NCBI RefSeq assembly: GCF_009469695.1
Contig: NZ_SSSR01000013.1
Coordinates: 1-64,000, forward strand
Direction: 5' to 3'
Length of the DNA stretch: 64,000 nucleotides
From: Propionivibrio limicola
Lineage (GTDB): Bacteria > Pseudomonadota > Gammaproteobacteria > Burkholderiales > Rhodocyclaceae
Both the position numbers and the translations under genes were made by a program. A model generated the notes under the pieces. It did no database searches, was not told the DNA's origin, and saw only the letters and a list, made by a program, of their open reading frames with translations. Below are positions 27,474 to 36,007 of the stretch, in pieces (position 1 is the first letter of the stretch; the number at the start of each line of letters is the position of its first letter).

Positions 27474-28176
27474 CCGTATCTCCGGCCATGTCGGACTCGC
27501 CTGCCAGTTGGGCCTGATACCCCGCCAGCCGGGAATCGAACTCGGCGAGCCACTGCGCATCGACGAAGGCCTTGAGGATGCGCCGCACTTCGAAGGTCGG
27601 CGGGCTGCCAGCGCCTGCTTTGAGGCGGCGCAGGAAGCCGAGGTCGACGACCTTGTTGATGTGCGTTTCGATCTGGTCGATGAGCCGCGCGTCGTTGCTC
27701 GACGCGGGCAGGAAGACGCGCACCAGCTCGACGATGTCGTCGCGCGTGAGCACCAGACGCACGCCGCCGTCGCCGCTTGCCACCCCACCACCGGCGTCGA
27801 ATTCCAGCAATTTCTTGCGCAGCAGCGCGAGCAGCAGGCTGACCGGGAAAGAGAGCGGACGCCGGGCGATCAGACGCGGCGGCTTGGGGGCGGAGCCAGC
27901 ACCAGCCTCGTCTTCGCCCGCCTCCTGACGGCTTTTCAGGAAAGCGTAGCCTTCGGCCTCGTCGACGATCAGTTCAAGCGCCAGCACGGCCACGTAATCG
28001 CGCACCGGCACCCGCAAGTCGAGCAGCGCGCCCCACAAGCGCTCGTCGGCTTCGCGGTAGATCACGCCTTTGAGCAGAGAGATCACGAGCGTCGATAGCT
28101 CAGGCCGGGGCTGAATCTCGGGCTCAACACCCGGCAAATCGTTTTCGGGAAAGGTCATGGAAATTTGCATGGTCAC
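27463..28176 (-). CDS. jetB: Wadjet protein JetB (DUF4194, MukE-like)
   Basis: A 237-aa kite subunit that bridges JetA and JetC in the SMC-like complex. The DUF4194 pattern is visible ([26 protein letters not shown], in parts; then [21 protein letters not shown] and [22 protein letters not shown], in parts). It lies 7 bp after jetA and overlaps jetC by 11 bp. The start is uncertain: GTG 28176, ATG 28170 or ATG 28158 are all in frame and none has a strong ribosome site, which fits coupling to jetA translation. Size and order (jetA-jetB-jetC) match type I Wadjet. Confidence 0.87.
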   Translation of the reverse strand: MTMQISMTFPENDLPGVEPEIQPRPELSTLVISLLKGVIYREADERLWGALLDLRVPVRDYVAVLALELIVDEAEGYAFLKSRQEAGEDEAGAGSAPKPPRLIARRPLSFPVSLLLALLRKKLLEFDAGGGVASGDGGVRLVLTRDDIVELVRVFLPASSNDARLIDQIETHINKVVDLGFLRRLKAGAGSPPTFEVRRILKAFVDAQWLAEFDSRLAGYQAQLAGESDMAGDTGDR

Positions 28177-28183
28177 GCAGCCA

Positions 28184-29656
28184 TCAAGCGATTACCGCGT
28201 TTTTTCGGACAAAAATCAGGCGGGGCAAGCGCGCCGTTTTGTGGATTACCGCGCCGTCGTCGGCAGTGACGGACCAGCGGATTTCGTCGGTCACGGTTTC
28301 ATCGCTGGTGCTGACGAACGCGCCGCTGCCCAGTTGCAGGTAGGCCACCAGCTCGGCGAGTCCATGCTGCAGCGGGTGCGCGTCGATCAGTTCGTGCAGG
28401 CTGATTTGCGAGCGTCCCTGCAACGACTGCCGGATGTTGCGCGCCAGTTGCGCGGAATCAACAACGATCTGTGAATACAGCGAGGCCGCGTCAAGATCGT
28501 CATCGCCGGCCTGCAACTCGATGTCGGCCAGACTCGGCTTGTAGGCCGGTTGGTAGAGCGGACGTTCCATCGGCAGTTCGATGTCGGCCACTGCTTCGGC
28601 GATGTGCATCACCTCGCCGGCCAGTGGATGCGGGCGCAAGGCCAGTGCCTTGGTTTCGATGCCGTGCAGGAGGTCCATGATGCGGCGGTTTTCCAGCCAG
28701 GCCTGATCGTCGAGGAAGCGGCGCAGTTGTTGCGAGAGTTGCGCCACCGTGCGCTGCGTGTGCTCGCCGGCTTCCAGCCAGTCGTAGTGCACGCGGCGCA
28801 GACGGGCGTCGGGCCGCATGGCGGCCACCGGTTCGAGCGCCAGCACGTCGTCGAGCAGGCCGGTCAGTTCCTCCTGGCGACGGCTGGACATCAGAAAATC
28901 CCAGAAGGCGCGAAAACTCTTGCCTTGATCGGAATCGGCAATCGCGTCGCGTTCGCCCATGATTTCTTCGAGCAGCGCGCCCTTGCTGCCTTCCCACAAG
29001 GCGATGCGCTCGCGCACACGGCGATCGAGCCGGCGGAAATTCTGTTCGACTTCGCGGAAGTCGCCCAAGAGTTCGCGCGCCAGTTGCGTGAATTGCTGGA
29101 AACGGTCCTTGAGTTCGGTCTCGTCGAGCAGCGCCATGTCGCCGCCGAGCACGCGGGCAATCTCGGCGTCGATTTCGTCGCGCCGCTTCTGCAACTCGGC
29201 CACCCGCTTGTCCGGATCGGGATTGCTCCCCTCGCTCATCTGGCGCAGAAGCTGAAACAGCGTCAGCAAGCGCGATTCGGTGCCGACGAAACTGCGTTCG
29301 GTCAGCGTGCCGAGCCAGGCGATCGCCTTCTCGGTCGCCGGCGTCAGGTCGAACTGCGCCTCGTCCGACCCTTGCCGGTAAAACTTGCGCAACCAGCCCT
29401 TGTCGGGCGCGGCCCAGTCGTTCAGGTAGTCGCGCGCGCTTTTCGGGAAAGCGTCGTCGCCCAAGTGCTGACGCAAGGCATACAACTCATCTTCCAGCGC
29501 CTCGGCCAGATCGGCCGCCGCCATGACGCGCACGTTGGGCATGACGAACACCCGTTCAAGAAAACTCGCAACGAGCGGCGCATGATCCGAACGCAAGAGC
29601 CGCCATGCGGGATGGTGGCTGCGCAGGGCGTCGAGGGTGGCGTAGTCGAGGGTCAT
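28184..29656 (-). CDS. jetA: Wadjet protein JetA (DUF3375, MukF-like kleisin)
   Basis: A 490-aa kleisin-like subunit of the Wadjet complex, related to MukF. It begins MTLDYATLDALRSHHPAW, the typical DUF3375 N-terminus, with winged-helix and long helical segments after it and a C-terminal domain ending near VRKNAVIA. ATG 29656 is chosen because it begins the conserved N-terminus and overlaps the stop of the DUF4276 gene by 4 bp (ATGA). An upstream in-frame start at 29683 would add nine atypical residues. This coupling ties Wadjet to the AAA-TOPRIM pair upstream. Confidence 0.9.
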   Translation of the reverse strand: MTLDYATLDALRSHHPAWRLLRSDHAPLVASFLERVFVMPNVRVMAAADLAEALEDELYALRQHLGDDAFPKSARDYLNDWAAPDKGWLRKFYRQGSDEAQFDLTPATEKAIAWLGTLTERSFVGTESRLLTLFQLLRQMSEGSNPDPDKRVAELQKRRDEIDAEIARVLGGDMALLDETELKDRFQQFTQLARELLGDFREVEQNFRRLDRRVRERIALWEGSKGALLEEIMGERDAIADSDQGKSFRAFWDFLMSSRRQEELTGLLDDVLALEPVAAMRPDARLRRVHYDWLEAGEHTQRTVAQLSQQLRRFLDDQAWLENRRIMDLLHGIETKALALRPHPLAGEVMHIAEAVADIELPMERPLYQPAYKPSLADIELQAGDDDLDAASLYSQIVVDSAQLARNIRQSLQGRSQISLHELIDAHPLQHGLAELVAYLQLGSGAFVSTSDETVTDEIRWSVTADDGAVIHKTARLPRLIFVRKNAVIA

Positions 29657-30237
29657 GCGCTTTGCGTCTTCCACTCCGAACACAGTTTCCGGAAAGAGCG
29701 ACTGCCCTCAAACACCTGCTGTAAATCGACCCGTGAAGAAAACGCTGGTTGATCGGTCGTTTCGCCATAGGACCGGGAAGCCATGTGCTTTTTTATCCAG
29801 CCTTTGGCGTCTCTGGGCGTTTCGGCATCAATGGCCTCTGCTTCCCCGAAAGAAAAACCGCGCTGACCGCTCAAAGAACGGGCTCCAGCGATAAGCCAGG
29901 CCTCGTACTCTCGGTTAGCCAGCACAACGGAGATGCGCCGATGCGGTACGACCTGCCTTGCCCGTTCCAGAATCTGTTGTCCAAGTTGCGCAGGGCAATC
30001 ATCGTCGGCATCCAGCAGCACCAGAATCCAGCCTTGTTCGCCGCATTTTGCGGCAGCGAGAAGCAGATGCCGGCGAAATTCCTCTTCGCGGTTCAGGAAT
30101 CGATCGCGGTGTACACGTATCGGCGCAGGAACCTGCGTAGGCCTTTCCGGCGTTAACCATTGGTTCAAACGCCGCAACAATATGGGCAATGAGGCAACCT
30201 CCCCATCCCCCTCGACGATGGCCGCGACACCGCTCAT
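29653..30237 (-). CDS. DUF4276 family TOPRIM-like protein
   Basis: A 194-aa small protein. Its N-terminus AAIVEGDGEVASLP carries the Glu of a TOPRIM-like fold (Glu9), and ILVLLDADDDCP (Asp76, Asp78) gives the DxD-type motif. These are the metal-binding residues expected of TOPRIM nucleases; family members are annotated DUF4276. It starts at ATG 30237, overlapping the AAA ATPase stop by 4 bp. It ends in another 4-bp overlap with jetA. An AAA ATPase plus a separate TOPRIM protein resembles a split OLD nuclease or the AriA-AriB logic of PARIS. I infer a nuclease effector regulated by the ATPase; this is not proven. Confidence 0.85.
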   Translation of the reverse strand: MSGVAAIVEGDGEVASLPILLRRLNQWLTPERPTQVPAPIRVHRDRFLNREEEFRRHLLLAAAKCGEQGWILVLLDADDDCPAQLGQQILERARQVVPHRRISVVLANREYEAWLIAGARSLSGQRGFSFGEAEAIDAETPRDAKGWIKKHMASRSYGETTDQPAFSSRVDLQQVFEGSRSFRKLCSEWKTQSA

Positions 30238-31439
30238 AAAAGAGATTCCCCAAACAGGTCGGTTTGGCGCTGTTCCTGTGCCGCAAGATCGGCAGGATCG
30301 GGAACCAGCTGATTTAAACGCAGCAACTCACCGGCTGAAAAAAGCTGCTGGCGGATCGCGTCGCGCGAGGCATCATCCAACGGAGCAATCCGCGTTTCTC
30401 CCCGATCGGAAACGACGGCTAACAATGAATCCGAACTCAGCGCCAGATCGTCCAACAGATCGGGGCTATGGCTGGTGACGATCACCTGGGTTTGCCCGGA
30501 CGCTTTTCCCAACGCCTCGCGCAACGCCGCGCTGGCCGCGGGATGCAGCGCCGTTTCCGGTTCCTCGATCCCCACCAGACTCGGCGAATAATCGGGATTC
30601 CCCTGAAACAATGCAGCCAGCACGCCCAAGGCTCGCAAGGTTCCGTCGGACATGTTCTGCGCCAAAAATCGCCAAGGATGCTTCGCTCCTGCCATTTCCT
30701 GCCTGAATTCAAGGGTTTCCATCGGGCCAATCTGCTTTCGCTCGACGCCGTGCACCATAGGCACCACGGTTTGCAGGTATTCCTGAACGATCCCGAGTTG
30801 TTCGGGCGCAACGCGTTCAAGATGGCCGATGACGCTGGCGATGTTTTCTCCAACGGGCTTGAGCAAACGTCCTTCCTGCGGCTTCTGCAACTCCCTCATC
30901 AATTTGGGGTTGAGATTATAGAAACCCATCGCCGTCAGCGCGTCAAAAACCGGCCGGAAGGCCTGCAGACCCGACGCCGCAACCAGTGCCAGCCGATCGG
31001 CGGTAATCGCAGGAAACGTTGGCTCACTGCTCGCTTTCAACCGCCCACCTTCGATCTGAAAAAAAGGGCCTTTGCCGACACCTCCGATAACACACTCTTC
31101 TGCCTGAACTTCGTACCCTCGACCGGCCAGCGCCCCGATATTGAAGGCGTAGTGACCGTACAGGTCATTCTTGAGTCGAAACTCCAGGCGAATCCCGAAG
31201 TGATTCGGGTGCCCACTGGAGCGACGTCGCACCTCCCCCAAGCCGCCCCGCTCATTAAGAGCATTATCAAGCGAACTGGAAAGTGCGTCGCGAACGAAGT
31301 GCAACGCATCGAGAAAATTGCTTTTTCCCGAACCGTTCGCTCCAACAAGATAGGTTAAGGGCCCAAACCGAGCATCGCAGAACCCGATGCTCTTGTAATT
31401 CCTGAGCACCACTCTTGTAATGAAAACCGATGTGTTCAT
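30234..31439 (-). CDS. RecF/OLD-like AAA ATPase
   Basis: A 401-aa AAA_21-type ATPase. The N-terminus FITRVVLRNYKSIG leads into Walker A GANGSGKSNF (about residues 33-42). The C-terminal half has Walker B VGIEEPETALHP (near 290) followed by VIVTSHSPDLLDDL, typical of ABC-class ATPases related to RecF and OLD. ATG 31439 (MNTSVF) is preferred, with GGGAAG upstream, over an in-frame TTG 21 bases earlier. It is the first gene of the inserted block, 76 bp after the substrate-binding protein stop. It is coupled to the DUF4276 gene by ATGA. The ATPase lacks its own TOPRIM domain; the neighbour probably supplies it. Confidence 0.88.
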   Translation of the reverse strand: MNTSVFITRVVLRNYKSIGFCDARFGPLTYLVGANGSGKSNFLDALHFVRDALSSSLDNALNERGGLGEVRRRSSGHPNHFGIRLEFRLKNDLYGHYAFNIGALAGRGYEVQAEECVIGGVGKGPFFQIEGGRLKASSEPTFPAITADRLALVAASGLQAFRPVFDALTAMGFYNLNPKLMRELQKPQEGRLLKPVGENIASVIGHLERVAPEQLGIVQEYLQTVVPMVHGVERKQIGPMETLEFRQEMAGAKHPWRFLAQNMSDGTLRALGVLAALFQGNPDYSPSLVGIEEPETALHPAASAALREALGKASGQTQVIVTSHSPDLLDDLALSSDSLLAVVSDRGETRIAPLDDASRDAIRQQLFSAGELLRLNQLVPDPADLAAQEQRQTDLFGESLL

Positions 31440-31515
31440 CGACTTCTTCCCATTCAGCAAAATTCAATCAGAGCAGCAGATGAGCTGCGTTTCAACACGA
31501 TCTTCACTTGATCGG

Positions 31516-33681
31516 TCATGGCTTTTTCGCCGTGCCACGCTCGCGCCGACGATAGGTCACCACGGCCGGCACGATGACCGACGCCAGCGCCACGACAATC
31601 ACCGCCAGCGGCCACAGCACCGGTGAATTCCACTCCTGCCGCCGCTTCGCCCGTTCGGCGACATCGATGCGCTGGTACTTGAGGATATTGTTGGCGACGT
31701 CGTTCGGCTTGCGGTTGTGCAGCCAGGCGTGGCCGAGGGTGTAGCTCTTGGGGTGGAAGCCGAAGATCCACGGCGCGTCGTCCTGCAGGATGCGGTTCAT
31801 GCGTTTGACGATTTCAAGCCGCGCCGGGGTATTGTCCATATCCTTCATCTCGGCGAACAGGCGGTCGAACTCGGGATTCGCGTAGTTCGACTTGTTCTCG
31901 CCGCCCTTGGCGACCATGGATTCGTTGCCGGCGAGCAGGAAGAAAAAGTTTTCCGGATCGGGGTAATCAGCGTTCCAGCCGAGGTAGTAGAGCTGAACGG
32001 CGCCCTTGCGCAGTTTTTCCTGAAAGCGGTTGAAGTCGGTCGAGCGCACGACGAGCTGGATGTCGAGCTTGGCGAACTGGCGGTAGAGCCAGTCGAGGCG
32101 CGATTTGTCGCCCATGCCGCCGCTCGTCGTGTCGAGGTTGAGCACGAGCGGCTCACCGGTCTTGGCGTCGCGTCCGTTCGGCCAACCGGCTTCGGCGAGC
32201 AGTTTCCGGGCGACTTCAATGGGCTTGCGTTCGGCCTTGCCGTCTTTCCAGTCGTAGACGACCGGGTTTAAACCCGCCTCGCCTTCTTCGAAGCCGAAGA
32301 TGCCCGGCGGTAGCGGGCTCATCGCCGCGATGCCGCGTCCGTTCATGAAGATCGAGATGAATTCCTCCTGGTCGATGGCGATCGACAGCGCTTGGCGCAA
32401 TTTCTTCGCCCGTTCCTCACCAACCCCCTCTTTTCCGCCGACGACCGGGTCGAGCAGATTGAAGCCCATGTAGAAGGTCGAGGTACGCACGCTGGTCAAC
32501 AGGCTGATGCCCTTCTCCGCCATCTCGTCGGACAACTGCACGTCGCCGCCGACGTTGAGCCGCACGGCCTGATCGAAGCTGTCCGATGAAATGCCCGAGG
32601 CGTCGTAATAGCCCTGCAGAAATTTGTTCCAGTACGGGATGCTTTCCTTCTCGCGGGCGAACACGGCCTTGTCGATCAGCGGCAGCGGCTTGCCGCAATC
32701 GGCGAGCAAGCCGGCCTCCTTGTCACCGAGCTCACCTTCGCATGGATACGTCTCTCCATGGAAATTCGGATTGCGCTCGAGCGCCATGCGGCTGTTCGGG
32801 TTGTTCTCGGTCAGCATGTACGGGCCGGTGCCGACCGGGTACCAGTCGAGCGTCAGGTTCTTCTCGGCCATGCCCGGCTGGCTGTAGAAGCGGTCGGCCT
32901 CGCGCGGCACCGGGGCGAAGAACGGCATGGCCAGCCAGTAGAGGAACTGCGGGTATTTGCCGACGAGTTTGACGCGGTAGGTGTAGCGGTCGACGCGCGT
33001 CACGCCGTCGATCGGGAACTGATCGAGGTCAAGCCACGCATCGTTTTTCGACTTAGCCGCTTTCTCCAGCGTCTCACCCAGCTCCTTGAGGCCGACGATG
33101 TGAGCCGCCATCATGCCGAAGATCGGCGAATGCAGGCGCGGATGCGCCAGCCGCTTGATCTGGTAGATGTAGTCGTCGGCGGTCAGTTCGCGCGTGCCGG
33201 TCTGCGAAAAATCGGCCAGCGTTGCGATGTCTTTCAGCTTTTCAGCATCGAGATCGGCATACACCGGCTTGCCGCTTGCATCGACGGCGAACGCCGGATG
33301 CGGCTGGTAACGGATGCCGGGCCGGATACGGATTTCATAAACGCTGCTGGCAATTTCCGACGATGGCGCATCGGCCGGCAGTTCGTTGCCAGCATCATCG
33401 TAGAACGTCGGCACCGGCACCGCCTCGGCCGTTCCCGGAGCCAGCGTGTACGGCCGCTTCAGGTAGTGGTATTGCAGCGGTGGCTCGTAGATTTGTGCGG
33501 TAAACGTCGCCTCGTCCTCTGTGTAGGACTGCGCCGGGTCGAGATGCTTGGGGCGTTCGGTGAACGCCGAATAGAGGATGTTCTGCCCGCGTTCGCTGGC
33601 CGGATACGGATCGTTCTGCTCGCTGCCGCAGGCGGCTAGCAACAGGCACAAAAAGAGAGAAATCAGACGGGGAAACGGCAT
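31516..33681 (-). CDS. ABC transporter substrate-binding lipoprotein (peptide family)
   Basis: A 721-aa solute-binding protein of the SBP_bac_5 class. It should bind peptide-like substrates outside the inner membrane and deliver them to the permeases at 17859-20378. The signal peptide ends in a lipobox (LLLAAC, Cys near residue 18). The mature domain has the family features (FTERPKHLDP, YRVKLVGKYPQFLYWLA, GTGPYMLTENN). Unusually, a hydrophobic segment near the C-terminus (about 685-706, VLWPLAVIVVALASVIVPAV) is followed by Arg/Lys residues, suggesting a second membrane anchor. ATG 33681 is chosen so that the signal peptide starts the protein. The defence block separates it from the rest of its operon. 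Confidence 0.88.
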   Translation of the reverse strand: MPFPRLISLFLCLLLAACGSEQNDPYPASERGQNILYSAFTERPKHLDPAQSYTEDEATFTAQIYEPPLQYHYLKRPYTLAPGTAEAVPVPTFYDDAGNELPADAPSSEIASSVYEIRIRPGIRYQPHPAFAVDASGKPVYADLDAEKLKDIATLADFSQTGTRELTADDYIYQIKRLAHPRLHSPIFGMMAAHIVGLKELGETLEKAAKSKNDAWLDLDQFPIDGVTRVDRYTYRVKLVGKYPQFLYWLAMPFFAPVPREADRFYSQPGMAEKNLTLDWYPVGTGPYMLTENNPNSRMALERNPNFHGETYPCEGELGDKEAGLLADCGKPLPLIDKAVFAREKESIPYWNKFLQGYYDASGISSDSFDQAVRLNVGGDVQLSDEMAEKGISLLTSVRTSTFYMGFNLLDPVVGGKEGVGEERAKKLRQALSIAIDQEEFISIFMNGRGIAAMSPLPPGIFGFEEGEAGLNPVVYDWKDGKAERKPIEVARKLLAEAGWPNGRDAKTGEPLVLNLDTTSGGMGDKSRLDWLYRQFAKLDIQLVVRSTDFNRFQEKLRKGAVQLYYLGWNADYPDPENFFFLLAGNESMVAKGGENKSNYANPEFDRLFAEMKDMDNTPARLEIVKRMNRILQDDAPWIFGFHPKSYTLGHAWLHNRKPNDVANNILKYQRIDVAERAKRRQEWNSPVLWPLAVIVVALASVIVPAVVTYRRRERGTAKKP

Positions 33682-33746
33682 GGGGTGAAGTTTAACGCGA
33701 TTGATGCCAATCACGCTTTTTCGGCCACTCCCCCGCCCGACTCAAA

Positions 33747-35885
33747 TCATGCGCGATTCACCTTGAACTGCGCGGCCAGCCCCTCCAGCTTATGCACCGC
33801 GGCCGCCGTTTCTTCGAGGCTTTGCTCGGATTCGATCAGCGCCATGCGCATCGCCTCGGCCGTCCCCGCCACCGAGCGGATGTGGTGGCTGTGCGTGTTG
33901 CTGCTTTCGGCGATGTGGTTGATCGTCGACAGGACGTTATTGACCATCGTTTCCATGCCACCGCGATCGGCGACGCTCTCGACCGCCATCTTGAGCCCGG
34001 CTTCGAGTTCGCCCATGCCCTGCTGCATGGCGTCCACGGCGCGGTCGGCCTGGCCCTGCACGCCTTCGATCATGCCACCGATCTGCACGGTCGCCGTGCG
34101 CGTGCGCTCGGCGAGCTTGCGCACCTCGTCGGCGACGACGGCAAATCCGCGCCCGGCCTCGCCGGCCCGCGCCGCCTCGATGGCGGCATTGAGCGCGAGC
34201 AGATTGGTCTGGTCGGCGATTTCCTTGATGACGAGCACGATGTGGTCAATCTCCGTCGTGCTTTTCTGCAACTCGCTGATCGTCGTCGCCGAATGTGAAA
34301 TCTGCTCGCGAATATCGGCCGACATCCCCTGCAAATCCTCGAACTGCTTTTGCGTCCCGCTGAACGTCCGCGCCATGTCCGAGCGCATGCTCGCCGCCTG
34401 GTTGGCGGCGGTGTTGATTTCCAGCATCTGCTCTTCAAGCGAGTCGAGAATCTGGCGCATGGAGTTGAAGACTTCCTGCGATCGTTGGCTCGTCACCCGG
34501 CTCGTCTTCACCTGCGCCTGATTGGCCGTGCTGACTTCGCCGTTGATGCCGAGAATGCGCGCCAGCATCGATTCCATGCTGTCGATCAGGCTGTTGATCC
34601 ACTGCGCCGTGGCCGTGATCTCGTCACGATAGGCGCCAGGTTTTTCCAGCCGTAGCGAGAGATTACCGCCGCCCTCGGCGATGTTCTGCACCATGATCGC
34701 CATCTGGCTGATGCGGCGCGATAGACGCTTCAGAAAGAGCTGGTGGAAAAGCGACGCGCCAACCAGCAAACAACCCGCCTGTGCAAAAAGCGACTCGGCG
34801 CCGCTCAGACCGAGTCCGAGCGTCAGCGCCGCCGCGCCGCTCATGGCGAACAGACCGGTCACCAGCAGTCCCTTGCTGGCCCGGTAGCTCACCGGGCGCG
34901 GGCGATAGACCTCTTCCAAGTCCGCCTCGCACATCATGCCCCAGGTGTCGAGCGAGCCCGGCATCTGGAACGTTACGCCCTTGCCGATCACCGGGATATG
35001 GCGGTAATCGGAATAGCCGGGATAAGTCACGAACAGGTTGCTTCCCTTGCGGATCGTTTCGCGCACGCCCGGATGCAGTCGCCCGGTCGCCGGATCGTTG
35101 AAGACGAGTTCGAATTCGGTGTGATCCTTGACCCGCACGACGCCGAAATCGGTCTTGACGCCGTCCTTGAGGTTGTCGCCGAGCGAAAACGAGCGATCCT
35201 CGAAGCGCGAGCGCGACAGCGCCACGCCGGGCTGGATGCTGCCATCGAGCACAGCTCTGGCCATGAACAGGTAGTTGTCGCCCGATTCGTGGAAGACGTG
35301 GCCACCCTCGCGCTGAATCAGGTCGCCGACCACATCGTTCGGCACGCGGACGCAGAGGATGGCGCGCAGCTGCCCGTCGCGCACGACCGGCCGCAAGAAC
35401 AGCAGGGTCACGGCGTCGTGAAAGTTGGAACTGCTCGGCCCGATTTCCAGCGTCAGCGGATCGACGTAGGGGCCGTAAAGAAGCGGCTGTTTGGCGGCGA
35501 GATCCAGCACCCGCGACGGCACGCTGCTTTTTCCCTTGTGCTGCGCGTAGCTCGACGCGATCACGCTCCCCTTGGGATCGAGCACAAAGAGTTCCGAGCA
35601 GTCGCGGCAAATGCGCAGCCGCGCCGCCAGCCAGTCGCCGGTCAGCGCCTTCTCGCAGGGCAGCGAACGCGCAAATCCTTCCAGATGGGCCCATTGCTGG
35701 TTGGCCCAATCGGTCAGGATGCGCACGCGCGTCTGGGCGACGCCTTCGAACGCCGTTTCCAGCCACGGATAACGCTGCCTATTGAGAAGCGTGGCCCAGC
35801 GCATGACCACTTTGCCCGTTTTCCCGAACCACGGTAGCCAGCCTTTTTCTTCCGTCGAAAGCGCCATCGAATCACTTGCCAACAT
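33747..35885 (-). CDS. Methyl-accepting chemotaxis protein, no N-terminal membrane helix
   Basis: A 712-aa chemoreceptor. The C-terminal signalling domain is clear, with the hairpin tip [22 protein letters not shown]. The N-terminal 300 residues look like a Cache/PAS-like sensing region ([20 protein letters not shown], then [20 protein letters not shown]), but no transmembrane helix precedes them. Two hydrophobic segments follow (about 335-355 and 362-380), then a HAMP-like region. The sensing region may therefore be cytoplasmic, with the protein held by a membrane hairpin. ATG 35885 has GGGAG seven bases upstream. Family is secure; topology and ligand are inference. Confidence 0.9.
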   Translation of the reverse strand: MLASDSMALSTEEKGWLPWFGKTGKVVMRWATLLNRQRYPWLETAFEGVAQTRVRILTDWANQQWAHLEGFARSLPCEKALTGDWLAARLRICRDCSELFVLDPKGSVIASSYAQHKGKSSVPSRVLDLAAKQPLLYGPYVDPLTLEIGPSSSNFHDAVTLLFLRPVVRDGQLRAILCVRVPNDVVGDLIQREGGHVFHESGDNYLFMARAVLDGSIQPGVALSRSRFEDRSFSLGDNLKDGVKTDFGVVRVKDHTEFELVFNDPATGRLHPGVRETIRKGSNLFVTYPGYSDYRHIPVIGKGVTFQMPGSLDTWGMMCEADLEEVYRPRPVSYRASKGLLVTGLFAMSGAAALTLGLGLSGAESLFAQAGCLLVGASLFHQLFLKRLSRRISQMAIMVQNIAEGGGNLSLRLEKPGAYRDEITATAQWINSLIDSMESMLARILGINGEVSTANQAQVKTSRVTSQRSQEVFNSMRQILDSLEEQMLEINTAANQAASMRSDMARTFSGTQKQFEDLQGMSADIREQISHSATTISELQKSTTEIDHIVLVIKEIADQTNLLALNAAIEAARAGEAGRGFAVVADEVRKLAERTRTATVQIGGMIEGVQGQADRAVDAMQQGMGELEAGLKMAVESVADRGGMETMVNNVLSTINHIAESSNTHSHHIRSVAGTAEAMRMALIESEQSLEETAAAVHKLEGLAAQFKVNRA

Positions 35886-36007
35886 TCAGAACTCCCTTTT
35901 TGAACTGTTTTGTCTTAAAAAACACGTAGCGACCATGACAAACGCACCATGCTGGTGCCATGTGCGCACCAATCGTGTGCCAGCCTGATCAACTTCTATG
36001 GATGAAC

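Noticed and set aside
27474-27791. Upstream extension of jetC through jetB
   Set aside because: The extension is Ser/Arg/Ala-rich low-complexity sequence in another frame of jetB; GTG 27473 with GGAG upstream fits the coupled operon better.
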